Shown piece after piece: positions 28,198 to 36,237 of a stretch of 64,000 bases of DNA. Each line of letters opens with the position of its first letter. Position 1 is the stretch's first letter. A program made the position numbers and the translations under genes. The notes beneath the pieces are model-generated. The model had not been told where the DNA came from. It saw only the letters and a program-made list of their open reading frames with translations, and searched no databases. The DNA comes from Pseudomonadota bacterium (GTDB lineage: Bacteria > Myxococcota_A > UBA9160 > SZUA-336): assembly GCA_003247575.1 (NCBI GenBank), contig QJZC01000020.1:124001-188000 (forward strand), in the 5' to 3' direction.

Positions 28198-31100
28198 ATG
28201 GGCATGCATCCTCTAAATCAGCTCGTATGGAGACTCTGGGGCCTGCCGCTGCTCGGGGCAGCTGCAACATTCGCCGCAGTGCCACCGGTCTCGGCGCAGG
28301 TGGTCGTGGACGGATCGATCACGATGAGCCAGGAGATCGTTCCCGACCCTGACTCGAACGTCATCCTGATCCCTGAGGAGCTCGGCGCCCGCCGCGGGGA
28401 CAACCTCATTCACAGCTTCGAGCAGTTCAACGTGCACGCCGGCGAGATTGCCGACTTCACAGGTGCGCAGGTGACGCAGTCGGTCATCGCGCGGGTCACG
28501 GGATACGCAAGGTCGGACCTGGCGGGCACGATTCGCCTGACGGGCAGCCTGGCATCCTCCGATCTGTTCCTGCTCAATCCGTCTGGATTCCTGCTGAGTG
28601 GCGACGTTCGCTTCGAGGTCGGGGGCACCAGTTTTCTGAGCACCGCAGGCATTCTGGAATTCGATGAGGGGCAGAGACTCGAGACCCGGGCGACCGCGAT
28701 TCCGGATCCGCTCTCGGGTAGCCCAGCTACCTTCGAAATCGATCGCTCGATCACTCGCTCTCAGGACTTCGGTGTGATCGACTTCAGGAGTGTGTCGAGC
28801 ATTACGGCCACGGGTGGATTCGGCGCGATCGGCGAGATCCTCCTGCCTGAGGTGAACTGTACCTCCCTATGTTTGCCGGGAGAGAACTCGCCGAACATAT
28901 CGTTCGGGACGGGAGGAAACCTCCTGCTCATCAACGTATTCCCTGACTTCGGAGAGGGCTTCATCGGGCCAGCTCGCGTCGAGGGTGCCGTTCAGGAGGC
29001 TGCAGCGGATACTCGGGGTGTCCTGCAGTTGACTCGGGGGAATCGGGTACCGTTCAGGGGATCGATTGCCGTCGATACCACCCAGGGTAGTGGCGGCGGA
29101 GCTGGAGACGTGGTGCTCTTTGGCGGCCGGGGCTTCTTCGACGGGTCGACGATCGAGACCCGCGGAGACGGGGTCACCGGTGGCGTTACGATCGATGCCG
29201 GACCGGGCGTCGGCGTGACCGCGGTCAATGACGAGGAGGTCGATCTCGAGGGGCTCCCGTTCACCCGGGAGCGCATGGAGGAGGAGGATGGCTTTCGACG
29301 TGAGGAAGTCGAGCCCACGGTCCAGGTTGCCGAGCGAGGTCCGGTCGATGAGGACGCGGGACTCGGCAGAGAGCAGCGGATCGAGCCGACGAAGCCACGC
29401 GATGACGACGTGGCGGCCGCGCGCGAGCCCGGGGCGCCGGGCGATGGAGCCCGACCGGCCTGGGATCCGATCCCAGATGGTCCCCTGATCGCCGACATCA
29501 CGCAGCCCGACTCCCCGGATGCGTGGTTCGATGGCGACTTTACCCCGGAGAACTTCAACAATCCGGAGTACTCGCCGAAGGGACGGCGGAAGCCGGGCGA
29601 GCGGGAACCGGATCCCTCCACATCTGCGGACACGGACGTGCTGATCGCCATTGCAGACGCGGAGAACGCGGCAACCGCGGGCGAGGGATTCCTCGCAACG
29701 CTTCCGGCAGACTACGCACCGCCGTTCCCGAAGACGTGTGTTACACGGCCGGATACACAGCGCAAGGGAAGCCTGACCGCCCAGAAGTACGGCCTGCCGC
29801 CATCTCCCGAGGGGCCGCTCGCGGCGTTCGACATCCTGTCGAACCTGTCCGACTTCGAGATTCCACCGGATCGGCGGGACGAGAATCGTCCGCGCGACGG
29901 CTTGGAACGTAGGAAGGAGTTCGAGCAGAGCGTGGCCTCGGCTCTCACTCTGCTCGAGCGCGGGCAGCTCGAGGCGTCGCTCGAGAAGTGGGTCGCGGCC
30001 GTTGCCTCGGCCGCGGAGCGCTCCCCCGAGCGCGCGCTCGCGCGAAGAGCGGCCGCCGAGGTGCAGCAGGCCCTGGGCCAGTACAAGGCCTCGATGCTGA
30101 CGTTGAGGCATGCACACGAGGACGCAGGGTCCGATGCGGCGGCCAAGGCGTTGGCCATCGCCTTCCTGGGGCACGCCCAGAGCGCGCTCGGGCATCGAGG
30201 GATGGCCGTCGAGTTCCTCGAGCAGGCGCTCGAGGGTTCGCCCGAGAGGTCTCGCGGGATCAAGGCGGTCTTTCTCAACAACCTCGCCAACCAGTACTCC
30301 GACGATGCCAGCCTTCCGCAGGACGCCCCGAAGCAGGACGCTCTCCCGGAGCATGTGAAGGTGCAGAACGAGCCCGTGCGGGCACTGGAGCTCTACCAAC
30401 AGAGTGCACGCGAGGCGCGTGCAGCGGGCCGACGGCGCATCGAGCTCGCAGCGCTCGCGAATGCCGCGCGCTCGGCGCTCCAGGTTGGACGTTCGAGTCT
30501 GGCTCGCGAGCTCATCGACGAGGCGAGAGCGCTCGCGGCAGAGATCGATCCGGATGCGCAGGCACCCTATGTCTGGCTGCACCTCGGGATCTCGACCCGT
30601 GGCTTGGCAGCGCAGTCGGGAAATCCCGAGGACCTGCGAAGTGCGCTCGGTGCCTTCCGAGCGGCGCGCGAGATTTCGCAGAAGCTCGAGGATCGTCGCG
30701 CGGAGTCCTATGCCTACGGCCTCGAGGCGAGCTTGTATCAGGCGGAATCCCGCATTGCCGAGGCGCTCGCCCTGAGTCGCAGCGCGACATATGCTGCGGA
30801 GCAAGCGAACGCTCCCGACGCGCTCTTTCGGTGGTATCGCCAGCAGGGCCAGCTGTTCTGGGCCACCGGCCGGGCAAACGAAGCCGCGTACGCGCTGCGA
30901 CGCGCGGTCGATGTTCTCCAGACGGCGCGCATCGAGTCGCGCGATCAGCTCGGTCGTCCCCGGCAGTTCCGCGAGGCCTTGGCGCCTGTCTACTATGACC
31001 TCATCAACGTGCTGCTCGCGGGCTCACGGCTCGTCGAGAGCCCCGAGGACTCTCAGGCCCTGTTGGCGGAAGTGCGGATGGTCATCGAGAAGCTCAAGAC

Positions 31101-32175
31101 CGCAGAGGTGAGGGACTACTTTCACGATCAGTGCATCTCGGACGTGGCGCGCTCGCGGGAGTCGCTGGACGAGCTCGCGGGAGATGCTGCGGTCGTCTAT
31201 CCCGTCGTCCTCCCCGATCGGATCGAGCTCATCGTACGCCTCCCAGGGGGCGCGATCGAGCGCTTCGGGAGTGCGAAAGGCGTGCGCGAGGAGGATCTCG
31301 AGAAGACGGTCGACCGCTTCGTCGGGCGCATACTGGCGAAAGATCCCAACTACCTGGAGGACGCGAGGCAGCTGTACGAGTGGCTCGTGGAGCCCTTCGT
31401 GTCTCGTCTCGAGGAGACGAAGACTCACACACTCGTCTGGGTGCCGGATGGCGCGGTTCGACGCCTCCCGGTGTCGGCACTCTACGATGGGGAACGTTTC
31501 GTTGGCGAGCGCTTCGATCTCGGCGTGATACCCGGGCTGTCCCTCCTACCCGCACAGCCGCGCGAGAGCCGACCGCGTCGCGTGCTGCTCGCCGGGCTCA
31601 GCCAGAATGACCTCGGTCTGCCCCCCCTGCCGGGGGTACGCGACGAGATCGCGGGAATCGGCGAAGTCGTCGGTGGGAGGCGGCTCCTCGATCAGGACTT
31701 CAGCAAGCAGCAGGTGCAGAGTGACATCGAGAATCGGGATCCGGTGATCGTACATTTGGCATCGCACGCGAGCTTCACTGGAGATGCGGATTCCACCTTC
31801 ATCGCGCTACACGAGAGTCGCCTCGGTCTGAATGAGCTGTTCGACATCGTGGGGATGAAGAGCTTTCAGATCGATCCGCTCGATCTGGTGGTGTTGAGCG
31901 CCTGCCAGACTGCCCTGGGGGACGATCAAGCGGCCCTTGGACTATCCGGAGTCGCGGTGCGCGCGGGTTCGCGCAGTGCGCTCGGTTCGCTCTGGACCGT
32001 GGACGATCGATCGACGAGTGAGCTCATGGTCGAGTTCTACAAACAGCTAGCGGACGGTCACTCGAAGGCGCATGCGCTGCGAGCCGCACAGAAGAAGGTC
32101 CGAGAGAGCGACGACCACGACTGGTCGCACCCGTACTATTGGGCTCCGTTCTTGATGATCAACAACTGGCGCTGA
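28198..32175 (+). CDS. TpsA-like secreted protein fused to TPR and CHAT protease domains
   Basis: The 1325-aa protein has a signal peptide (to about residue 33) and a TPS secretion domain: NLIHSFEQFNVHAGEIADF and SSDLFLLNPSGFLLSG, the NPNG-type motif. A short beta-helix continues to about 350, then an acidic and Pro-rich linker (about 350-570). TPR helices fill about 580-960, and a CHAT domain lies at about 1020-1325. CHAT residues are H1190 in VHLASHASF and C1236 in VLSACQTALG. TPS domains normally head long adhesins or haemolysins. Here the passenger is a caspase-related peptidase, presumably exported by the upstream TpsB. The target is unknown. The ends of this gene and the next one converge, four bases apart. 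Confidence 0.9.
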   Translation: MGMHPLNQLVWRLWGLPLLGAAATFAAVPPVSAQVVVDGSITMSQEIVPDPDSNVILIPEELGARRGDNLIHSFEQFNVHAGEIADFTGAQVTQSVIARVTGYARSDLAGTIRLTGSLASSDLFLLNPSGFLLSGDVRFEVGGTSFLSTAGILEFDEGQRLETRATAIPDPLSGSPATFEIDRSITRSQDFGVIDFRSVSSITATGGFGAIGEILLPEVNCTSLCLPGENSPNISFGTGGNLLLINVFPDFGEGFIGPARVEGAVQEAAADTRGVLQLTRGNRVPFRGSIAVDTTQGSGGGAGDVVLFGGRGFFDGSTIETRGDGVTGGVTIDAGPGVGVTAVNDEEVDLEGLPFTRERMEEEDGFRREEVEPTVQVAERGPVDEDAGLGREQRIEPTKPRDDDVAAAREPGAPGDGARPAWDPIPDGPLIADITQPDSPDAWFDGDFTPENFNNPEYSPKGRRKPGEREPDPSTSADTDVLIAIADAENAATAGEGFLATLPADYAPPFPKTCVTRPDTQRKGSLTAQKYGLPPSPEGPLAAFDILSNLSDFEIPPDRRDENRPRDGLERRKEFEQSVASALTLLERGQLEASLEKWVAAVASAAERSPERALARRAAAEVQQALGQYKASMLTLRHAHEDAGSDAAAKALAIAFLGHAQSALGHRGMAVEFLEQALEGSPERSRGIKAVFLNNLANQYSDDASLPQDAPKQDALPEHVKVQNEPVRALELYQQSAREARAAGRRRIELAALANAARSALQVGRSSLARELIDEARALAAEIDPDAQAPYVWLHLGISTRGLAAQSGNPEDLRSALGAFRAAREISQKLEDRRAESYAYGLEASLYQAESRIAEALALSRSATYAAEQANAPDALFRWYRQQGQLFWATGRANEAAYALRRAVDVLQTARIESRDQLGRPRQFREALAPVYYDLINVLLAGSRLVESPEDSQALLAEVRMVIEKLKTAEVRDYFHDQCISDVARSRESLDELAGDAAVVYPVVLPDRIELIVRLPGGAIERFGSAKGVREEDLEKTVDRFVGRILAKDPNYLEDARQLYEWLVEPFVSRLEETKTHTLVWVPDGAVRRLPVSALYDGERFVGERFDLGVIPGLSLLPAQPRESRPRRVLLAGLSQNDLGLPPLPGVRDEIAGIGEVVGGRRLLDQDFSKQQVQSDIENRDPVIVHLASHASFTGDADSTFIALHESRLGLNELFDIVGMKSFQIDPLDLVVLSACQTALGDDQAALGLSGVAVRAGSRSALGSLWTVDDRSTSELMVEFYKQLADGHSKAHALRAAQKKVRESDDHDWSHPYYWAPFLMINNWR

Positions 32176-32179
32176 AGCC

Positions 32180-32923
32180 TCAGGCAAAACTCCGGACTGC
32201 CTTTGCGATCGCGGGGAGGGATCCGATCAAGACCAGTAGCGCCCAGATCGAGGCAACCAACGCGATCACGATCGATCCGATACGGTCCGTGATGCTCACC
32301 AGTAGCATCGGTGGAAAGCTGTGGAGGAAATCCGTGACGAGTGTGAGTCCGATCGAGACCAGGATCAGAACTGCAAACGACTTGTTCCGGATCAGCAGCG
32401 TGGGCTGTGCGATGAGCATGAGGATCGCAAAGAGAAGCTTGAGCCCGAGGATTGCTTCGATCAAACCTGCGGATCCAGAGACATCGAAGAATCCGTACTT
32501 GCCGATGTAGACGAGGGTGCCGAAGGGTACGGCGAGAAACAGTGCCAGCATGATCTGCACTTCGACGAAGCAGGCCAAAGCCGTTCCGATCGCAGCGATC
32601 ACGAGGCCGACGGACACGATCAAGCTGGCGACACCGGTTATTCGACCAGCAATCGCTGGAAGAACCTGTGAGAGGGACATGAGTGCAAGCGTGAGCAGGC
32701 AGAGCACATCGAAGAGCGCGAGCGCGGGCAAGGCTCTCCCTGGAGGGGTGGGCTCCGTACGAATCTGACTGGCGATCTCAGGTGCAACCAGGGGAGGATT
32801 CGAGGCCCCGAGGAGGTCGCCTGCCGGGCTGGGGGCGCCGAGGAGCGCCTCGCCGATCTCGAGTCCGACGACGAGTACGTAGCAGAGAAGTGCACCGTAT
32901 AGAAGCAGGGCTCGCGGCTTCAC
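32180..32923 (-). CDS. Polytopic membrane protein of unknown function
   Basis: The 247-aa protein has six or seven hydrophobic segments, the first (LLLYGALLCYVLVVGLEIG) at the N-terminus, separated from the rest by a 40-residue Pro-rich loop. No family motif is recognised. The start is GTG at 32923 with GGAGGAG at good spacing. It converges with the CHAT gene, so co-regulation with that operon is unlikely. Confidence 0.7.
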   Translation of the reverse strand: MKPRALLLYGALLCYVLVVGLEIGEALLGAPSPAGDLLGASNPPLVAPEIASQIRTEPTPPGRALPALALFDVLCLLTLALMSLSQVLPAIAGRITGVASLIVSVGLVIAAIGTALACFVEVQIMLALFLAVPFGTLVYIGKYGFFDVSGSAGLIEAILGLKLLFAILMLIAQPTLLIRNKSFAVLILVSIGLTLVTDFLHSFPPMLLVSITDRIGSIVIALVASIWALLVLIGSLPAIAKAVRSFA

Positions 32924-33146
32924 GTCTCCTCCTGGTCGTCGTCTCTCGTCCGATATCGCGATCGGTTGACGAAGACAAAACCGCAGGAATAGTATCAGAA
33001 CCTACGGTAGCTGATCGCTCTCATGGACTGTCGTGCGGCTGTGTCCCTCAACTCTTTGTCCAGGAGATGCAGTGAGTCCGTCATCGAGCTTCCCGTCATC
33101 CGATAGGTGTCGAATCCTCGGTCGCCGCGTGGATCGACCCATTGGA

Positions 33147-33941
33147 ATGTCGCTTCGTTCCCTCATGCTGGTCACCGTGTCCGTGCTCTGCGTATCGTGT
33201 GCGGAGCTGCTCGCAACCGCAATTCCGGCTGCTACGACGATCCTCGAGGCGGCGGCGCTGAACTACGGCGGTCCGTATGCAGGTGCGCTCAAGGGCTTGG
33301 TAGACGTTCTGGGTACGGCCGCACTGTCTGGAGTTCAACCCAGTGTCGATAGCGCGCCGGCGCTCGAGATGGACGTCGCCTTCGTGTCGGACTCGGCAGG
33401 CGATTCCGAGGGCGAGATCCGAACGCTTCAGAACTTGGCGGAGGTTCGCGAGGGAGAGCGCATGCGCCTCTTCTTCCGGCCGAGTCAACCGTGCCACGTA
33501 TTCGTCGTCTCGATCGACACCACCGGAGGGTTTCGCCTTCTCTATCCGGATTCGCTGACCGTTTCGGCACCCGTCGCGGCTCGTACGGAGACGTTGCTGC
33601 CCGAGCCGACGAGCTGGTTCCAGTTCGACGGGAGTGCAGGGCTCGAGCACATACACATCGTGGCGACGAGACGCTCGCCAGACGTGCTCGTGGACCGGAT
33701 CTCGCAAATCGTGCAAGCCAAGCTGGGAGTGCGCTCTCGCTCGGCGGATGCCAAGAGTGTGACGGTTCCGTTCGATCCGAGTGGTCCGGGTGGCGGTGTG
33801 CTGTCGCGCGGTGCGGAGACGGGGGCGCCATTCGTGACCGCAGGTGCGCGCGGGCAGCCCATAGAGCTCACACCCACGCGCCACGTTGCGCGTGCGGGTG
33901 CGCAGGATCTGGTGGTCACCCAGATCTTTCGGCATCGATGA
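33147..33941 (+). CDS. DUF4384-containing lipoprotein
   Basis: The product starts MSLRSLMLVTVSVLCVSCAELL, a lipoprotein signal with lipobox V-S-C. The middle has MRLFFRPSQPCHVFVVSID and GGFRLLYPD, the DUF4384 pattern in which a strand ending in YV/FV-x-x-ID is followed by G-x-x-x-LFP. DUF4384 is often found with bacterial caspases. Here the next gene, 19 bp on, is a caspase that itself ends in a DUF4384, so the two probably act together in the cell envelope. The start is set by the lipobox; an upstream GTG/ATG would bury the signal. Confidence 0.75.
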   Translation: MSLRSLMLVTVSVLCVSCAELLATAIPAATTILEAAALNYGGPYAGALKGLVDVLGTAALSGVQPSVDSAPALEMDVAFVSDSAGDSEGEIRTLQNLAEVREGERMRLFFRPSQPCHVFVVSIDTTGGFRLLYPDSLTVSAPVAARTETLLPEPTSWFQFDGSAGLEHIHIVATRRSPDVLVDRISQIVQAKLGVRSRSADAKSVTVPFDPSGPGGGVLSRGAETGAPFVTAGARGQPIELTPTRHVARAGAQDLVVTQIFRHR

Positions 33942-33960
33942 CGCGCGGAGGGAGGTAGCG

Positions 33961-36186
33961 ATGAGGTCGTATGGAGCTTCGAAGGCGAGCGAGCTTTCTG
34001 GAGGCGGTCGAGGGTTGCGCTCCCTGGATCGGGGAGGGGAGACGGTGAGCCCACGCCGTCGTGGGCGCGGAAAGGCGGTGCTCGCTTGTGGTGCGCTCGT
34101 ATGTGCATCGTTCCTCGCGTGCGACGGTGTTTCCGGTCAGGAGAGCGGGAGCTCGGTGAGTGGCCAGGAGACCGTCGGCTCGGACAGGTCGGGAAGTGAG
34201 TCGAGTACAGGCTCTCGCGCGCTTGTGATCGGTATCAATATCTACAAGGCGGTCCCCAACCTGCGCGGAGCAGTCAACGACGCGCAGGCGATGAAACAGG
34301 TGCTCGAGACGCGCTTTGGCTTCGATTCCGGATCGATCACCTTGTTGCTCAATGAGGAAGCGACCCGAGCGCGCGTGCTGTCGGAGCTCGAGAAGCTGAC
34401 GAGGGCGGGTGCGGACGAGCGTGTGGTGTTCTTCTTCGCGGGACACGGGTCACAGGTGAAGGATCTGGATGGGGACGAGAAGAGGGGGGATCCCGATGAC
34501 CAAAAGGATGAGACCCTCATCACGTACGATGCGAGAACGGATGGGATCGCCGATATCACCGACGATGAGCTAGGTGCGCTTCTCGGCCGGATCGCGTCGC
34601 CGAATCTGACCGTGATCTCGGATACCTGCCACTCGGGCACGAACACGCGTTCCATCAATGTGCAGACTCGAAGTGTAGAAGAGGACGACCGTATCGAGTT
34701 GTACCAGCGTACAGCGTCGCGGGAGGTCGTCCCGACCGAGGCGGACTACCTGGCGTGGGGAGCGGCCGGCGCGAATCAGCAAGCGCTGGATGCGCGCATC
34801 GACGGCCGGTTTGCAGGAGTCTTCACGCACGCGCTCATCAAGAGTCTCCGCGGTGCCAAGGCTGTGACGCATCGCGAGCTCGAAGCGCGGATCCAGGCGG
34901 AGCTCGAGAAGGTGAAGGCGGAGCTCGCCCTGCTCGCGATGCCCGAACCCCAGCTCGAGGGTCCAGAGGAATGGATCGATCGCCCGTTTCTCGGGTTGCC
35001 CGAGAGTCGCCTGGCCTGGCTTCCGCTCGATGTACTCGGCGAGGGGCGTGTGCGTCTCCCGAATGCGGCCGCACTGGGTGCGGAACCGGGCTCGCGCTGG
35101 GCAATCTATCCTGACGGCGAGCAAGAGTTCGTCTCGGGCCGCGAGCTCGCGCTGATCGAGATCGATCGGGTCGACGGGCAGGATGCCTTCGGCGTCACGG
35201 TACCGAAGCAGGTGGCACTTCCCAGAGGAGGTGCGCGCGTGGTCGCGTACGACGTCGCGCCGACACCCGTCGAGGCTACACTCGCCTGGCTCGGAAGCGC
35301 GGGCAGGGAGAAGCGCAGCGAGATCCAGTCCCAGATCGCCGTAGAGCTGCCCGGTGCGCGCTTCGTAGATCCCGAGGTCGAGCCCGCGCTGTTCCATCTG
35401 GAGAAGCTCCCTGCTGGCTGGCAGATCCTGGGGGCCGATGGCAGCTCCCCCATCGCCATGGTCGCCTCCGAACAAGCGCGGGCCATTGCAGAGCAGGTGA
35501 GGGCGACCGTGGTGCGGCAGCTCGATGCGCAGCGCCTGCTGATGTTGGACAATCCGGCTGCAGCGCTCGAGCTGTCGATCGCGGTATACGATCCAGCTGT
35601 GCACGGTCCGATCGCGCCGATCGCGCGCGGTCTGTCGATCAGTGTTGCGCCGAGCGCGACGACCCCCGTGCTCCGAATCTGGAAGTCTGCGACCGAGTCG
35701 CGATCTCGGAGCAACAGCCTTCAGCTCTATCTCCGCGCCAACCGAGAGTGCTATCTGACGATCGCCCACGTGGACCCTGCTGGAGACATCGGTGTGATCT
35801 TTCCGAACCCGGTGTCCGACATGCGCGGCTTCTATCCCGAGGGACGGATCCCGGGCGAGACGCCAATTTTGATTCCGGACGATCTCGAATCGGAGAATCG
35901 AGCCGGCTTCTTCCTGGACGCATCGGAGCCTGCGGGGCTCGACCACCTCAAGGCCTTCTGTACCGAGAATCGACCGCTCGCTGAACGCATTCGCGTGGCG
36001 CTCGTCACTCCCGATCAGGCGGGCTCCGCGAGTCCACTCGAGCAGCTGCGGCGCGAGCTACGTCCGGAGGGCAGCGCGCAGCAGCGTGGTTTCAGCATCG
36101 TGGAAGACACGGGTGCGCTTCCAGCCGTCGCAGCGGGTGCGCCGTCCGACTGGGGGGCCGCGGAGCTCGTGATTCGCGTTCAGTAA
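33961..36186 (+). CDS. Caspase-family lipoprotein with C-terminal DUF4384
   Basis: The 741-aa protein has a lipobox (CASFLAC) near residue 50 and a caspase p20-like domain from about 84. The order is ALVIGINIYKAVPNLRGAVND, H162 in FFFAGHGSQV, D-rich loop DGDEKRGDPDDQKDETL, and C223 in ISDTCHSG. Both dyad residues are intact, and the acidic loop resembles the calcium site of type I metacaspases. A DUF4384 near the C-terminus reads LQLYLRANRECYLTIAHVD. GGAGG precedes the ATG. It forms an operon with the DUF4384 lipoprotein. The likely place is the periplasmic face of a membrane; the substrate is unknown. Confidence 0.9.
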   Translation: MRSYGASKASELSGGGRGLRSLDRGGETVSPRRRGRGKAVLACGALVCASFLACDGVSGQESGSSVSGQETVGSDRSGSESSTGSRALVIGINIYKAVPNLRGAVNDAQAMKQVLETRFGFDSGSITLLLNEEATRARVLSELEKLTRAGADERVVFFFAGHGSQVKDLDGDEKRGDPDDQKDETLITYDARTDGIADITDDELGALLGRIASPNLTVISDTCHSGTNTRSINVQTRSVEEDDRIELYQRTASREVVPTEADYLAWGAAGANQQALDARIDGRFAGVFTHALIKSLRGAKAVTHRELEARIQAELEKVKAELALLAMPEPQLEGPEEWIDRPFLGLPESRLAWLPLDVLGEGRVRLPNAAALGAEPGSRWAIYPDGEQEFVSGRELALIEIDRVDGQDAFGVTVPKQVALPRGGARVVAYDVAPTPVEATLAWLGSAGREKRSEIQSQIAVELPGARFVDPEVEPALFHLEKLPAGWQILGADGSSPIAMVASEQARAIAEQVRATVVRQLDAQRLLMLDNPAAALELSIAVYDPAVHGPIAPIARGLSISVAPSATTPVLRIWKSATESRSRSNSLQLYLRANRECYLTIAHVDPAGDIGVIFPNPVSDMRGFYPEGRIPGETPILIPDDLESENRAGFFLDASEPAGLDHLKAFCTENRPLAERIRVALVTPDQAGSASPLEQLRRELRPEGSAQQRGFSIVEDTGALPAVAAGAPSDWGAAELVIRVQ

Positions 36187-36237
36187 GCCCTAATCCCACG
36201 CATCTCGCAGAGGCACATCGAGCACGAGCCTGACGGT

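Noticed and set aside
28867-30804. 645-residue minus-strand open frame
   Set aside because: It is antisense to the TPS-TPR-CHAT gene, whose motifs and start are convincing; composition is Arg/Leu-rich.
34570-35946. 458-residue minus-strand open frame
   Set aside because: It is antisense to the caspase gene with intact His and Cys motifs.
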